A DNA stretch of 64,000 bases from Xanthomonas chitinilytica. Lineage in GTDB: Bacteria > Pseudomonadota > Gammaproteobacteria > Xanthomonadales > Xanthomonadaceae. This document shows positions 45,482-55,197 of the stretch, one piece after another (within the stretch, counting starts at the first letter, position 1; the number at the start of each line of letters is the position of its first letter). The stretch is taken from contig NZ_JAPCHY010000014.1 of the NCBI RefSeq assembly GCF_026107455.2, positions 1 to 64,000 on the forward strand, written 5' to 3'. Under the pieces are notes generated by a model. It was not told the origin of the DNA. It worked only from the letters and a program-made list of their open reading frames with translations, and did no database searches. Made by a program: the position numbers and the translations under genes.

Positions 45482-46183
45482 TCAGCCCGCCGCCGACGGC
45501 GATTTCGGCAGGATCGCCGCTCCGCCCCGTTGCAACGCACGCTGGTAGGCCGGCCGCTGCGCGATCCGCTGCAGGAATCCGGCTAGGTTCGGGAACTCCT
45601 GCAGCCCTGCGTACCGGACCGCGGCGGCCTGCACCGGATAGCTCATCTGGATATCGGCTGCGGTGAAGCGTTCGCCGGCGAACCAGGGTCGCTGCGCCAG
45701 CTCGCTTTCCATCCATCGCAGGTGCAGCTCCAGCTGCGGGCCGACGAAGCTCTTCATCACCTTGTCGACGATGGAGCGCGCCACCGGGCGGGCGAAGAAC
45801 GGCATCTTCGCACTGCGGATGCGCGAGAACACCAGCGTCATCAGCAGCGGCGGCATCGCCGAGCCCTCGGCGTAGTGCATCCAGTAGCGGTAGCGCATCC
45901 GTTCCGGCGCTTCGGCCGGCAGCAACGGCGGCGAAAACGCACGGTCGCTGTCGTAGCGGTCGGCCAGGTATTCCAGGATCGCCCCCGACTCGGCCAGCAC
46001 CAGTCCGTCGTCCTCCAGTACCGGCGATTTGCCCAGCGGATGGACCTGCCGCAGCGCCGCCGGCGCCAGCAGCGTGGCCGGATCGCGCCGGTGCTCCACC
46101 AGCTGGTACGGCAGGCCGAGTTCCTCCAGCAGCCACAACACCCGCTGCGAACGGGAATGGTCGAGGTGGTGCACGGTGATCAT
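45482..46183 (-). CDS. Glutathione S-transferase family protein
   Basis: The 233-residue protein has the N-terminal thioredoxin-like domain HHLDHSRSQRVLWLLEELG (Ser-rich active site about 10-13), GKSPVLED with the cis-proline and LAESGAILEYLAD. A helical C-domain includes RFTAADIQMSYP. It resembles the fungal/bacterial 'Gtt'-like GSTs. It is the third, divergent GST in the window. A REP pair lies upstream, then the second cold-shock gene. Confidence 0.9.
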   Translation of the reverse strand: MITVHHLDHSRSQRVLWLLEELGLPYQLVEHRRDPATLLAPAALRQVHPLGKSPVLEDDGLVLAESGAILEYLADRYDSDRAFSPPLLPAEAPERMRYRYWMHYAEGSAMPPLLMTLVFSRIRSAKMPFFARPVARSIVDKVMKSFVGPQLELHLRWMESELAQRPWFAGERFTAADIQMSYPVQAAAVRYAGLQEFPNLAGFLQRIAQRPAYQRALQRGGAAILPKSPSAAG

Positions 46184-46264
46184 GGTCGGGGCGGGCTCCC
46201 TGCGGTATCCGGACTGCGCGATGGTAGCCGGTCGCCGGCGGCGCGGGCCGCCAACCCGAAGAGC

Positions 46265-46326
46265 TCGCGACTGACGTCGCTCCTACATTGGGCGGGAAGG
46301 TGTTGTAGGAGCGACGTCAGTCGCGA
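46265..46326. repeat. SMAG-type REP pair 3
   Basis: Both 23-nt arms are perfect inverted copies around a 16-nt loop. It lies between a GST start and the terminator of the second csp gene. Confidence 0.92.
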
Positions 46327-46360
46327 CCGATGGGGGCATCGATCGCAGTGCCAGACCAAA

Positions 46361-46399
46361 GAAAAAAGAAAACGCCGGAGGCTTCCGCCCCCGGCGTTT
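46361..46399 (-). terminator. Intrinsic terminator of csp copy 2
   Basis: AAACGCCGG (46370-46378) pairs with CCGGCGTTT (46391-46399), followed on the minus strand by TTCTTTTTTC. It starts 28 nt after the csp stop. Confidence 0.88.
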
Positions 46400-46426
46400 C
46401 CTGCAACCTTGCGGTGGCGGGCGGGA

Positions 46427-46636
46427 TTAGACCGCCTGCACCTGGTCGGCCTGCATACCCTTCTGGCCCTGGACGGCGACGAAAGTCACCTTCTGGCCTT
46501 CCTGCAGCGACTTGAAGCCGGTGCCCTGGATCGCGCGGAAATGCACGAACAGGTCCGGGCCGCTTTCCGGGGTGATGAAGCCGAAGCCCTTGGCGTCGTT
46601 GAACCACTTGACAGTGCCGGTCTGACGATCAGACAT
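46427..46636 (-). CDS. Cold-shock domain protein, CspA family (copy 2)
   Basis: The 69-residue protein ([14 protein letters not shown]) is a close paralogue of the csp at 9744-9953, with RNP1 KGFGFI and RNP2 LFVHF (in place of VFVHF). AGGAG lies 7 nt before the ATG at 46636. The leader holds the 25-nt element shared with copy 1. The roughly 340 nt up to the divergent YaiI gene are AT-richer than their surroundings and probably contain leader and promoter. Confidence 0.95.
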   Translation of the reverse strand: MSDRQTGTVKWFNDAKGFGFITPESGPDLFVHFRAIQGTGFKSLQEGQKVTFVAVQGQKGMQADQVQAV

Positions 46637-46717
46637 GTACAAACTCCTGAAACATTAGTGAAAAAAATCGCAGCCACCGGATATTCGGGGCCGAGACTGA
46701 GTTGCAGGCGTTGGTAA

Positions 46718-46775
46718 AGCGGATCGATGAGCAGATCGTTAGATCAACTGCATCAGGCCACGATTCACGGTGACC
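46718..46775 (-). promoter_or_regulatory. Shared cold-shock leader element, csp copy 2
   Basis: The 25-nt block at 46751-46775 equals 10061-10085 in the other csp leader, with the same GGUCAC/GUGGCC hairpin on the mRNA strand. AGCGGATCGA recurs at 46718-46727. The hairpin lies 115 nt upstream of the ATG (108 nt in copy 1). The flanks are otherwise unalike. Confidence 0.7.
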
Positions 46776-46975
46776 CTAGCAAACACAGTGCCGCGGACAA
46801 TACGCGGCTTTCGCCAAAAAAGCGACACTTACCGTATTCAGGTCGCCTCCGACGCGCCAGTTTGCAAAAGATCCAAGCAAAATCAGTCACTTGTAAAAAC
46901 AGACCCGACGACAGTATCCCGCTCTGCAACATACGGATGCGCATTCAGTCGCGCCGCGGGGCGTAGACTCCCGGC

Positions 46976-47443
46976 ATGAACGACGACGCTTCCGCACCCC
47001 GCATCTGGGTGGATGCCGATGCCTGCCCCGGCGTGATCAAGGACATCCTGTTCCGGGCGGCCGAGCGGGCCGGCGTGGAGCTGGTGCTGGTCGCCAACCA
47101 GTGGTTGCGCACCCCGCCCTCGCGCTTCATCCGCGCCATCCAGGTGCCGGGCGGACTGGACGTGGCCGACAGCGAGATCGTCGAACGCGTGGCTCCCGGC
47201 GACCTGGTGGTGACCCAGGACATCCCCTTGGCCGCACTGGTGCTGGAGAAAGGCGGCATCGCCCTGAACCCGCGCGGCACGCTGTATACCGCCGACAACA
47301 TGGCCGAGCGGTTGTCGATGCGCAATTTCATGGAAGAACTGCGCGGTGCCGGGGTGCAGACCGGCGGCCCGGCCGCGTTCCATGCGCGCGACCGCCAGGC
47401 CTTCGCCAACCAGCTCGACCGCTGGCTGGCGCGACGGCGCTGA
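46976..47443 (+). CDS. YaiI/YqxD family protein (DUF188, PIN-like)
   Basis: The 155-residue protein has the family signature [15 protein letters not shown] at the N-terminus, with clustered acidic residues, ADSEIVERV and [13 protein letters not shown] (aspartates near 80-83). The fold is PIN-like, and a nuclease function is suspected but not shown. It is divergent from the second csp gene and converges with the RluA-type gene by 1 nt. Confidence 0.9.
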   Translation: MNDDASAPRIWVDADACPGVIKDILFRAAERAGVELVLVANQWLRTPPSRFIRAIQVPGGLDVADSEIVERVAPGDLVVTQDIPLAALVLEKGGIALNPRGTLYTADNMAERLSMRNFMEELRGAGVQTGGPAAFHARDRQAFANQLDRWLARRR

Positions 47444-47444
47444 G

Positions 47445-48350
47445 TCAGCCCAGTTCGCGCCGGCTGCGGAACTCGCGCACCTCGCCGCTGAGCGGATCCA
47501 CGAAGCGCAGCGACCGGGCCAGCAACTGCAGCGGCCGGGCATGCTCGTCCTCGCGCCGTCCGCGCAGCTGCGGATAGCAGTCGTCGCCCAGGATCGGCGC
47601 GCCCAGCGCCGCCATGTGCACGCGCAACTGGTGCTTGCGGCCGCTGACCGGCTCCAGCCCATAGCGCCAGACCGGCCCGGCGGCCTCCAGCACGCGGATG
47701 CGGGTGATGGCATTGGCGGGGCCGTCGGCCTCGCGCATGCGGAAGAACGGTTCGCCGGGTTCCAGCCGGCTTTCGCGGACATGCGGGAACGCCATCGCCG
47801 GCAGCGCCGGGGCCAGCGCCTCGTACTGCTTCCCGATCCGCCGTTCGCGGAACAGCGCCTGGTAGGCCGCGCGGCTGGCCGGGTCGGCCGAGAACAGCAC
47901 CAGCCCGGCGGTGGCGCGGTCGATCCGGTGCAGCGGCACCAGCTGCCGGTTGCCGAGCCGGGCCACCAAGCGCGCCAGCAGCGTTTCGCGGACATGGCCG
48001 CCGGCCGGGGTCACCGGCAGGAAGTGCGGCTTGTCGGCCACCACCAGGTGTTCGTCCGCATGCAGCACGGCTTCGGCGAACGGGATCGCCGGTTCGTCGG
48101 CGACTTCGCGGAAATAGACGATCTCCAGCCCGGTACGCCACGGCTGCCCGGGCGCAAGCGCCCTGCCCTGCGCATCCTGCACCCGCCCACGCCGGAAACG
48201 GTCGCGCCACTGCGCCGGCGCCACCCGCGGGAAACGCGCACACAGCCCCTCCAGCAGGGTCGCCCACGGCCCGGGCGGCAGCTGCAGCCGGCTGGGCGGG
48301 GTGCCGGGGTCGGTCTCGGGAACGGGCGGCGGCGAGGTGGGCATCGCCAC
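47445..48350 (-). CDS. RluA-family pseudouridine synthase
   Basis: The 301-residue enzyme has the catalytic HRIDRATAGLVL motif (Asp near 144), YFREVADEPAIPF before the core, and GRKHQLRVHMAALG near 245. An N-terminal S4-like region (about 30-75) is present. It makes pseudouridine in rRNA or tRNA; the closest known group is the RluA-type 'TruC/RluE-like' set with no fixed target. Start at 48350 or six bases later (48344). It is divergent from yaeQ, 36 nt apart. Confidence 0.9.
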   Translation of the reverse strand: MAMPTSPPPVPETDPGTPPSRLQLPPGPWATLLEGLCARFPRVAPAQWRDRFRRGRVQDAQGRALAPGQPWRTGLEIVYFREVADEPAIPFAEAVLHADEHLVVADKPHFLPVTPAGGHVRETLLARLVARLGNRQLVPLHRIDRATAGLVLFSADPASRAAYQALFRERRIGKQYEALAPALPAMAFPHVRESRLEPGEPFFRMREADGPANAITRIRVLEAAGPVWRYGLEPVSGRKHQLRVHMAALGAPILGDDCYPQLRGRREDEHARPLQLLARSLRFVDPLSGEVREFRSRRELG

Positions 48351-48386
48351 GCATTATCATGGCCGCCCTTTGTTCCCGGTAACCCC

Positions 48387-48932
48387 ATGGCCCTCACCGC
48401 CACCGTCCGCAAGGCCGAACTGCAGATCAGCGACATGGACCGCGGCTACTACGCCGCCCATTCGCTGACCCTGGCCCAGCACCCCTCCGAGACCGACGAG
48501 CGCCTGATGGTGCGGCTGCTGGCCTTCGCCCTCAATGCCGACGAGCGGCTGGAGTTCGGCCGCGGCCTGAGCGTGGAGGACGAACCGGACCTGTGGCGGC
48601 GCGACTACACCGGCGACATCGAGTTGTGGATCGACGTCGGCCAGCCGGACGAGTCGCGCCTGCGCAAGGCCAGCGGCCGCGCGCGCCAGGTGCTGCTGGT
48701 GAACTACGGCGGACGCGCCGCCGACCTGTGGTGGGACAAGAACGCCGGCGCGCTCAACAAGCTGGGATCGCTGCAGGTGCTGGACCTGCCGCCCGAATTC
48801 GTCGCCGGGCTCGGCGCCCTGGTCGAACGCAGCATGCGCTTCGACGTGATGATCCAGGACGGCGAGGTGCAGCTGATCTCCGACAACGCCCACCTCAGCC
48901 TGATACCGCAGTACCGCAAGACCGCGAAATGA
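48387..48932 (+). CDS. yaeQ: YaeQ family protein
   Basis: The 181-residue protein matches YaeQ in length and features: YYAAHSLTLAQHPSETDERL, WRRDYTGDIELWIDVGQPDE and the FDVMIQDGEVQLI end. The fold is related to PD-(D/E)XK nucleases, and suppression of RfaH loss was reported for the E. coli family, but the role is unsettled. Its TGA overlaps the ATG of the YhiN-like gene by 4 nt, so the two are coupled. Confidence 0.94.
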   Translation: MALTATVRKAELQISDMDRGYYAAHSLTLAQHPSETDERLMVRLLAFALNADERLEFGRGLSVEDEPDLWRRDYTGDIELWIDVGQPDESRLRKASGRARQVLLVNYGGRAADLWWDKNAGALNKLGSLQVLDLPPEFVAGLGALVERSMRFDVMIQDGEVQLISDNAHLSLIPQYRKTAK

Positions 48933-50113
48933 GCGTGCTGCGTTGCGATGTGCTGGTGATCGGCGCCGGCGCGGCGGGCCTGATGTGTGCGCTCACCGCC
49001 GGCCAGCGCGGCCGTATCGTGCAGGTGATCGACCACGCCAACAAGGTCGGCAAGAAGATCCTGATGTCCGGCGGCGGCCGCTGCAATTTCACCAATACCG
49101 GCACCGGCCCGGCCAACTTCCTCTCGGCCAACCCGCACTTCTGCAAGTCGGCGCTGGCGCGCTACACCCCGGCGCACTTCATCGCGATGGTCGAGCGCCA
49201 CCGCATCGCCTACCACGAGAAGGAACTGGGCCAGTTGTTCTGCGACGTCTCGTCCAAGCTGATCGTGAAGATGCTGATGGACGAGTGCCACGCGGCCGGG
49301 GTGCAGGTGCGCACCCACTGCGGCGTGGAGCGGGTCGAGCGCGGCGCCGACGGCTTCCATGTGCATACCGCGCAGGGGCATTTCCACGCCGCCTCGCTGG
49401 TGGTCGCCACCGGCGGGCTGTCGATTCCCAGCCTGGGCGCGACCGGCTTCGGCTACGAGCTGGCGCGCCAGTTCGGGCACGAGGTGCTGCCGACCCGCGC
49501 CGGGCTGGTGCCGCTCACGCTCAGCGGCAGGCACCAGGAACGGCTGTCCGACCTCAGCGGCGTGGCGCTGCCGGTGGAAGCGCGCTGCAACCGCGCCCGC
49601 TTCCGCAACTCCATGCTGCTGACCCACCGCGGGGTCAGCGGCCCGGCGATCCTGCAGATCTCCTCGTACTGGCAGCCGGGCGACGAGCTGCGGCTGGACC
49701 TGCTGCCCGACCATGACGCCGAGGCATGGCTGCGCGCGATGAAGCGCGAGCGCGGCGCCTCCGAGCTGCGCACGGTGCTGGCCGAGGTCCTGCCCAAGCG
49801 GCTGGCGCAGCGCCTGTGCGAGCACTGGCTGCCGGACCGGCCGGTGCGCCAGCTCGACGAGCGCCAGCTGCGCGAGGCCGCCGCGCTGCTGCACGACTTC
49901 CCGCTGGTGGCCAGCGGCACCGAGGGCTACCGCACCGCCGAGGTCACCCTGGGCGGCGTGGACACCCGCAAGGTGTCCTCCAGCACCTTCGAATCGCAGC
50001 TGGTGCCCGGCCTGCATTTCGTCGGCGAGGTGCTGGACGTCACCGGCTGGCTGGGTGGCTACAATTTCCAGTGGGCCTGGGCATCTGGCCATGCCGCCGG
50101 CAACGCGGTGTGA
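48929..50113 (+). CDS. HI0933/YhiN-type FAD-dependent oxidoreductase
   Basis: The 394-residue flavoprotein has the FAD loop VIGAGAAGLMCALTAG (about 9-24), the family signature GKKILMSGGGRCNFTN (about 42-57), VVATGGLSIPSLGATG and the C-terminal GEVLDVTGWLGGYNFQWA. Members bind FAD, and their substrates are unknown. It overlaps yaeQ by 4 nt. After it, 89 nt separate it from fimX on the same strand. Confidence 0.92.
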   Translation: MSVLRCDVLVIGAGAAGLMCALTAGQRGRIVQVIDHANKVGKKILMSGGGRCNFTNTGTGPANFLSANPHFCKSALARYTPAHFIAMVERHRIAYHEKELGQLFCDVSSKLIVKMLMDECHAAGVQVRTHCGVERVERGADGFHVHTAQGHFHAASLVVATGGLSIPSLGATGFGYELARQFGHEVLPTRAGLVPLTLSGRHQERLSDLSGVALPVEARCNRARFRNSMLLTHRGVSGPAILQISSYWQPGDELRLDLLPDHDAEAWLRAMKRERGASELRTVLAEVLPKRLAQRLCEHWLPDRPVRQLDERQLREAAALLHDFPLVASGTEGYRTAEVTLGGVDTRKVSSSTFESQLVPGLHFVGEVLDVTGWLGGYNFQWAWASGHAAGNAV

Positions 50114-50202
50114 TCCGCGCCCGGAATCGTGACCCGGCATCGCTCCGCACATGGACGCCACCGCGGGCATCGTGTATTAAACCCCGTCCGAGGGAGTCCT
50201 GA

Positions 50203-52275
50203 ATGCAGAACGGCAAAGACATCACCATCCGCCTGCTGATCGTCGATGACAGCGGCGAGAACGCCGAAGCCATCGTCAGCACATTGCGCAACAGCGGCAT
50301 CGCGGTACGCCCGGCGCGGCCGCAGAACGCCGCCGAGCTGGCGCAGGTGCTGGGCAGCCAGCCCATCGACCTGGTGCTGGCCGCGCCGTCGCAGGGCATC
50401 CCGCTGATGCTGGTCACCCAGCAGATCGCCGCCAGCGGCAAGGACATTCCGATGATCCTGCTGGCCGACCGCATCGACGAGAACGAGCTGGTCGAGTCGG
50501 TCGCCAACGGCATCCGCGCCATCGCCCTGCGCCAGCGCCCCGAGCACCTGCTGTCGGTGGTCCGCAACGAATGGACCGACCTGCAGGCCCGTCGCGGGCT
50601 GCGCCGGATCGAGGCGCAGATGCGCGAGACCGAGCGCCGCTGCGATGCGCTGATCTCCTCCTCGCGCGACCCCATCGCCTACATCCACGAAGGCATGCAC
50701 ATCCGCGCCAACGAGGCCTACCTGGAGATGTTCGGGTACGAGTCGTTCGACGACGTGGAAGGCATCTCGCTGCTGGACATGGTGGCGCCGCAGCACGTGG
50801 AGGACTTCAAGCAGCTGCTGAAGTCGCTGAGCAAGGGCGAGGCGCCGCCGCCGCAGTACCAGGTGGACGCGCGCAGCCAGGCCGGCGAGACCTTCCCGGC
50901 CACGATGGAATTCACCGCCGCCAGCTACGAGGGCGAATCCTGCGTGCAGGTGGTGTTCCGCCGCCGCGAGGAATTCGACCCCGAACTGGCGCGCGAGGTC
51001 GAGGACCTGCGCCAGCGCGACCAGGTCACCGGCCTGCTCAACCGCCCCACCTTCATGGTGCAGCTGGAGAACGCGGTGGCCCAGGTCAGCCGCAGCGAGG
51101 GCCAGTACGGCTTCCTGCTGATCGAGCCGGACCACTACGCCCGCCTGCTGCCGGACATCGGCCTGGACTCGGCCGACGCGCTGATCGCCGCGCTCGGCCA
51201 GCACCTGGCCTCGGCGCTGGACAGCGGCGTACAGGTCGCCCGTTTCGGCGAACACAGCTTCGCGGTGCTGATGGAGGGCAACTACGCGCTGACCTCCTCT
51301 GTCGCCGAGCAGGTGCGCGAAGCCTTCGCCGCGCGGATCTTCAGCATCGGCGAGCGCTCGGCCACCGTCACCGTCAGCGTCGGCGGCGTGCAGGTCGGCG
51401 AGAAGATCGCCAGCGTCGGCCAGGTGCTGGCCCGCGCCAGCGAGTGCATGCACGCCGCGGCCCAGCTCGGCGGCAACACCACCCGGATCTTCGACCCCGG
51501 CGCCGCCGACCGGGTCGAGGAGGAACGCATCCAGCGCTGGGTCGCGCGCATCCGCGAGGCGCTGGCCGGCGAAGGCTTCCAGCTGCACTACCAGCCCGTG
51601 CTCAACCTGCAGGGCGAGCCGATGGAGCTGTACGAGGCGTTCCTGCGGCTGGACAACAACGGCGAGCTGGTCAGCCCCGCGGCGTTCCTCGAGATCGCCG
51701 CCGACCACGGCCTGCTCGGCGAGATCAACCGCTGGGTGGTGGCCCATGCCATCGGCGTGATCGGCGAGCGCCAGCGCGCCGGGCACGCCACCCACCTGAT
51801 GGTCAAGGTGACGCCCGAGTCGTTCGCCGACCCGCAGCTGATCGAACTGATCCGCAACGCGCTGCTGGCGCAGGGCGTGCCGGGCGAGCGGCTGTGGCTG
51901 CAGACGCCGGAGGCCAAGGTCTTCACCCACCTGCGCAACGCCCAGCAGTTCCTCGCCAGCGTGTCGCAGCTGGGCTGCAAGGTCGGCCTGGAGCAGTTCG
52001 GCTCCGGCCTGGATTCGTTCCAGCTGCTGGCCCACTTCCAGCCGGCCTTCCTGAAGCTGGACCGCGACTTCACCAGCGACCTGAGCCGGACCAAGGAGCA
52101 CCAGGAGAAGATCCAGGAGATCACCGAGCGCGCGCAGTCGGCCAGCATCCGCACCATCGCCGAGTTCGTCGCCGACGCCGCCTCGATGAGCATGCTGTTC
52201 AGCGCCGGCGTCGACTACGTGCAGGGCGACTTCGTCGGCCCGGCCGATGCCGGCATGAACTTCGACTTCTCCTGA
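50203..52275 (+). CDS. fimX: FimX-type c-di-GMP effector (degenerate REC-PAS-GGDEF-EAL)
   Basis: The 690-residue protein has the FimX order: REC-like (about 8-125), PAS (about 145-265), GGDEF-like (about 272-430) and EAL-like (about 440-690). Each enzymatic site is degenerate. The GGDEF motif is GEHSF, EALLR is EAFLR, the DDFG region reads EQFGSG, and the REC phosphoacceptor region lacks the Asp (LVLAAPS). This fits a c-di-GMP receptor rather than an enzyme. FimX drives type IV pilus assembly and twitching via PilZ and PilB. No pil genes are adjacent. A strong terminator follows. Confidence 0.94.
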   Translation: MQNGKDITIRLLIVDDSGENAEAIVSTLRNSGIAVRPARPQNAAELAQVLGSQPIDLVLAAPSQGIPLMLVTQQIAASGKDIPMILLADRIDENELVESVANGIRAIALRQRPEHLLSVVRNEWTDLQARRGLRRIEAQMRETERRCDALISSSRDPIAYIHEGMHIRANEAYLEMFGYESFDDVEGISLLDMVAPQHVEDFKQLLKSLSKGEAPPPQYQVDARSQAGETFPATMEFTAASYEGESCVQVVFRRREEFDPELAREVEDLRQRDQVTGLLNRPTFMVQLENAVAQVSRSEGQYGFLLIEPDHYARLLPDIGLDSADALIAALGQHLASALDSGVQVARFGEHSFAVLMEGNYALTSSVAEQVREAFAARIFSIGERSATVTVSVGGVQVGEKIASVGQVLARASECMHAAAQLGGNTTRIFDPGAADRVEEERIQRWVARIREALAGEGFQLHYQPVLNLQGEPMELYEAFLRLDNNGELVSPAAFLEIAADHGLLGEINRWVVAHAIGVIGERQRAGHATHLMVKVTPESFADPQLIELIRNALLAQGVPGERLWLQTPEAKVFTHLRNAQQFLASVSQLGCKVGLEQFGSGLDSFQLLAHFQPAFLKLDRDFTSDLSRTKEHQEKIQEITERAQSASIRTIAEFVADAASMSMLFSAGVDYVQGDFVGPADAGMNFDFS

Positions 52276-52290
52276 GCCTGCGTGCCGGGA

Positions 52291-52327
52291 CACGAAAAAG
52301 GCCGCGCATCGCGCGGCCTTTTTCGTG
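52291..52327. terminator. Intrinsic terminator of fimX
   Basis: A 17-bp perfect stem (CACGAAAAAGGCCGCGC and complement, 3-nt loop) has T5 on both strands, so it may work in both directions. It starts 15 nt after the fimX stop. Confidence 0.93.
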
Positions 52328-52409
52328 GCTGCCCCCAAGGTCGGAACGGGCGGAGGAAGAGGCGTTCTTCGCCCTTCGTGTAGCGCATACAGGCTCCTCC
52401 ATCCTTGGC

Positions 52410-52477
52410 TGGTCGCGACTGACGTCGCTCCTACAGAGGCGGCGATGCATTGTAGGAGCGACGTCAGTCGCGACCAG
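52410..52477. repeat. SMAG-type REP pair 4
   Basis: Two perfect inverted REPs extended by CTGG/CCAG lie between the terminators of the convergent genes fimX and fabV. Confidence 0.92.
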
Positions 52478-52500
52478 TCCTCGGCCAGGAGAAGCGCCAG

Positions 52501-52525
52501 GAAAAAGCCGCGCGATGCGCGGCTT
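52501..52525 (-). terminator. Intrinsic terminator of fabV
   Basis: AAGCCGCGC, 3-nt loop, exact complement, with TTTTTCC on the minus strand. It lies 21 nt after the fabV stop. Confidence 0.88.
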
Positions 52526-52546
52526 CTTCCTGCCTGCTGCCTGTAC

Positions 52547-53806
52547 TCAGACCTCGACCAGATCCGGGATCGCGACATCGGGATTGACGTCGGCGTCGTA
52601 GTCCACGCCGGCGATGCCGAACCCGAACAGGCGCAGGAAGTCGGCCTTGTAGCCGGCCAGGTCGCTGATCTGGTACAGGTTCTCGTTGGTTACCTGCGGC
52701 CACAGCTCCAGCACCTTGCCCTGCACTTCCGGCGCCATTTCCTTGTAGTCGGCGCGCAGGCGGCCTTCCTCGTCCACCAGCGCGACGCTGCGGCCCTTGC
52801 CGTCGACCAGTTCGCGGCGGATGTGTCCGGCCGCGTCCGTGCCGCCCTGCGGGCCGTTGTAGAGGATGTCGTACAGGGTATCGAGCTGCTCGATGCAGCC
52901 CTCGTGCGTGCCCTGCTCCTTCATCACCTTGAACAGCAGCGACAGGTACAGCGGCATGGTCGGGATCGCCGAGCTGGCCTGGGTGACCACCGCCTTGAGC
53001 ACCGACACCCGCGCATCGCCGCCGATGGCGGCGAGCTTGCCGCGGATGCCCAGCACCTTCTGGTCCAGGTCCTTCTTGGCCGCACCGATGGAGCCGTTCC
53101 AGTAGATGGCCTGGGTGATCTCCTCGCCGACGTAGGTGAACGCGGTGGTGGTCGCGCCCTCGGCCAGCACGCCGGCCTCCAGCAGCGCGTCGATCCACAT
53201 CTGCCAGTCCTCGCCGCCCATCACCGCGACGGTGCCGGCGATCTCCTCGGCGGTGGCCGGCTGCAGGGTGGTCTCGGTCAGCACTTCCTTGTCGGTATCC
53301 AGCCCGCGCAGGGTGATCGGCGCGCCGATCGGCTTCAGCGTGGAACTGATGACCTCGCCGGTCTTCGGATGCTTGCGGCGCGGCGCGGCAAGGCTGTAGA
53401 CCACCTGGTCGACCTGGCCCAGGTCGGCCTTGATGATCTCGATGACCTTCTGCTTGACCTCGTCGGAGAACGCGTCGCCGTTGACGCTCTTGGCGTACAG
53501 CCCCGCCTCGCCGGCGAACTTGTGGAACGCGGCCGAGTTGTACCAGCCGGCGGTCCCCGGCTTGCTCTCGCTGCCCGGACGCTCGAAGAACACGCCCAGC
53601 GTGGCGGCATCGCTGCCGAAGGCGGCGGTGATCCGCGCGGCCAGCCCGTAGCCGGTCGAGGCGCCGATCACCAGCACCTTCTTCGGGCCGTTGGCGATCT
53701 TCGGCCTGGCCTTGATGTAGTCGATCTGCTCCTTGACGGCCGCTTCGCAACCGACGGGATGGGTGGTGACGCAGATGAAGCCGCGCACACGCGGTTTGAT
53801 GACCAT
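52547..53806 (-). CDS. fabV: FabV-type trans-2-enoyl-ACP reductase
   Basis: The 419-residue short-chain-dehydrogenase-like enzyme uses NADH for the last step of fatty-acid elongation and is triclosan-resistant. Signs are the N-terminal [18 protein letters not shown], the nucleotide loop [14 protein letters not shown] (about 46-59) and the catalytic Tyr-X8-Lys ([10 protein letters not shown], about 234-243). It starts at an ATG with GAGG about 6 nt upstream. Upstream frames are open but not family-like. The gene stands alone between two REP pairs. Confidence 0.95.
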   Translation of the reverse strand: MVIKPRVRGFICVTTHPVGCEAAVKEQIDYIKARPKIANGPKKVLVIGASTGYGLAARITAAFGSDAATLGVFFERPGSESKPGTAGWYNSAAFHKFAGEAGLYAKSVNGDAFSDEVKQKVIEIIKADLGQVDQVVYSLAAPRRKHPKTGEVISSTLKPIGAPITLRGLDTDKEVLTETTLQPATAEEIAGTVAVMGGEDWQMWIDALLEAGVLAEGATTTAFTYVGEEITQAIYWNGSIGAAKKDLDQKVLGIRGKLAAIGGDARVSVLKAVVTQASSAIPTMPLYLSLLFKVMKEQGTHEGCIEQLDTLYDILYNGPQGGTDAAGHIRRELVDGKGRSVALVDEEGRLRADYKEMAPEVQGKVLELWPQVTNENLYQISDLAGYKADFLRLFGFGIAGVDYDADVNPDVAIPDLVEV

Positions 53807-54063
53807 GGAAACCTCGATCTGGAAAGGATGGTTGGCGGCGGACCGGCTCGATGCGCCAGGCAAGCCAGCCGCCGGTCGACAACCGGGGGCACGGATTGCG
53901 AACGCCGCCATCGTCGCATGCCTGCGATCGACCGAAGCCGTATCGGACAAACGTCGAGCCGAAAGATCGTAGTGTGCGCCTGCAGCGAAAACAACCGACG
54001 CCGGCGCATGGTGGGGCTGCGTCGTGCAGGTCGTCGCGGGTGTCCGCGGCCCTAGGGAAAAGC

Positions 54064-54126
54064 TCGCGACTGACGTCGCTCCTACAAGAGCGACGTTGTG
54101 TGCTGTAGGAGCGACGTCAATCGCGA
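54064..54126. repeat. SMAG-type REP pair 5
   Basis: Two inverted REPs (one arm with a C-to-A-like change, GTCAATCGCGA) surround a loop that itself contains a partial GAGCGACGTTG arm. It lies in the 400-nt gap 53807-54206 between the fabV start and the secF stop; the rest of that gap holds the fabV promoter region but no clear boxes. Confidence 0.9.
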
Positions 54127-54150
54127 CCGATGGGCCATCGACTCCCAGGC

Positions 54151-54179
54151 AAAAGAAAAGCCGCGCAGAGCGCGGCTTT
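54151..54179 (-). terminator. Intrinsic terminator of the sec operon
   Basis: AAAGCCGCGC, 3-nt loop, complement (54157-54179), then TTTTCTTTT on the minus strand. It lies 28 nt beyond the secF stop. Confidence 0.9.
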
Positions 54180-54206
54180 CCGGTCGTACGGGGGCGACGC
54201 CCGCGA

Positions 54207-55178
54207 TCAGGGACGGCGCGCCAGTTCCTCCAGGTCCTTGGCCTTGGGCAGCAGGTCCTGCTTGGTGACCTTCAGCGCGCCCATCGTCAGCAGCGGGCAG
54301 GCGATGAAGATCGAGGACAGGGTGCCGACCACCGCGCCGATCATCTGGCTCAGCGCCAGCCCTTCCAGCGAGCCGCCGCCGTACAGGTACAGCGCCAGCA
54401 CCGACAGGAAGAACACCACCGAGGTGATGATGGTGCGCGACAGGGTCTGGTTGATCGAGCGGTTCATCACTTCCAGCGGCTCGACCCGCAGGCTGCGGAA
54501 GTTCTCGCGGACGCGGTCGAACACCACGATGGTGTCGTTGATCGAGAAGCCCATCACCGACAGCAGGCCCGCCAGCACGGTCAGGTCGAACTCCCGCCCG
54601 CTCAGCGAGAAGTAGGCCGCCACCAGCAGCACGTCGAACATCGTGGTCAGGGTGGCGACGATGGCGAACTTCAGCTCGAAGCGGAAACCGATGTAGATCA
54701 GGAAGCCGACGATCACGAACAGCGCCGCGTACACGCCGTTCATCGCCAGTTCCTTGCCCACCTGCGGGCCGACGAATTCGGTACGCAGCACGGTGGCCTG
54801 GTTGTCCTGCGCCGAGATCGCCGCCAGCACCGCCTGGGCGGTACGGTTGTTGGCCTCGCCGTCGTTGGCGCCTTCGGTCTCCAGCGGCTGCAGGCGGATC
54901 AGCAGGTCGCTGCCGCTGCCGAAGTTCTGCACCTGGGCGCCGCCGTAACCGGCGCCTTCCAGGTGGTCTCGCACTTCATCGACGTTGGCCGGCTTCTCGA
55001 ACCGGACCTCGACCACGGTGCCGCCGGTGAAATCCAGCGCGTAGTTGAAGCCCTTGAAGGCGATCAGGCCGACCGAGGCGAAGAACAGCAGCACGGCGAT
55101 GCCCACCGCCACCCAGCGGGTGCGCATGAAGTCGAACTGGGTGTCGTTCGGGATCAGATGCAACGGGAACAGTTTCAT
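54207..55178 (-). CDS. secF: Protein translocase subunit SecF
   Basis: The 323-residue inner-membrane protein has six transmembrane helices. Its first periplasmic domain includes [15 protein letters not shown], and the SecF motif [20 protein letters not shown] lies in helix 4. SecDF uses the proton gradient to pull secreted proteins through SecYEG. It follows secD with a 19-nt gap and is the last gene of the yajC-secD-secF unit. Confidence 0.97.
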   Translation of the reverse strand: MKLFPLHLIPNDTQFDFMRTRWVAVGIAVLLFFASVGLIAFKGFNYALDFTGGTVVEVRFEKPANVDEVRDHLEGAGYGGAQVQNFGSGSDLLIRLQPLETEGANDGEANNRTAQAVLAAISAQDNQATVLRTEFVGPQVGKELAMNGVYAALFVIVGFLIYIGFRFELKFAIVATLTTMFDVLLVAAYFSLSGREFDLTVLAGLLSVMGFSINDTIVVFDRVRENFRSLRVEPLEVMNRSINQTLSRTIITSVVFFLSVLALYLYGGGSLEGLALSQMIGAVVGTLSSIFIACPLLTMGALKVTKQDLLPKAKDLEELARRP

Positions 55179-55197
55179 GGATTCGCTCTTCTTCCCG

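Noticed and set aside
46976..47443. Toxin of a PIN-domain toxin-antitoxin pair
   Set aside because: The protein is of the stand-alone DUF188/YaiI type and no antitoxin gene is adjacent; the neighbour is convergent and encodes a pseudouridine synthase.
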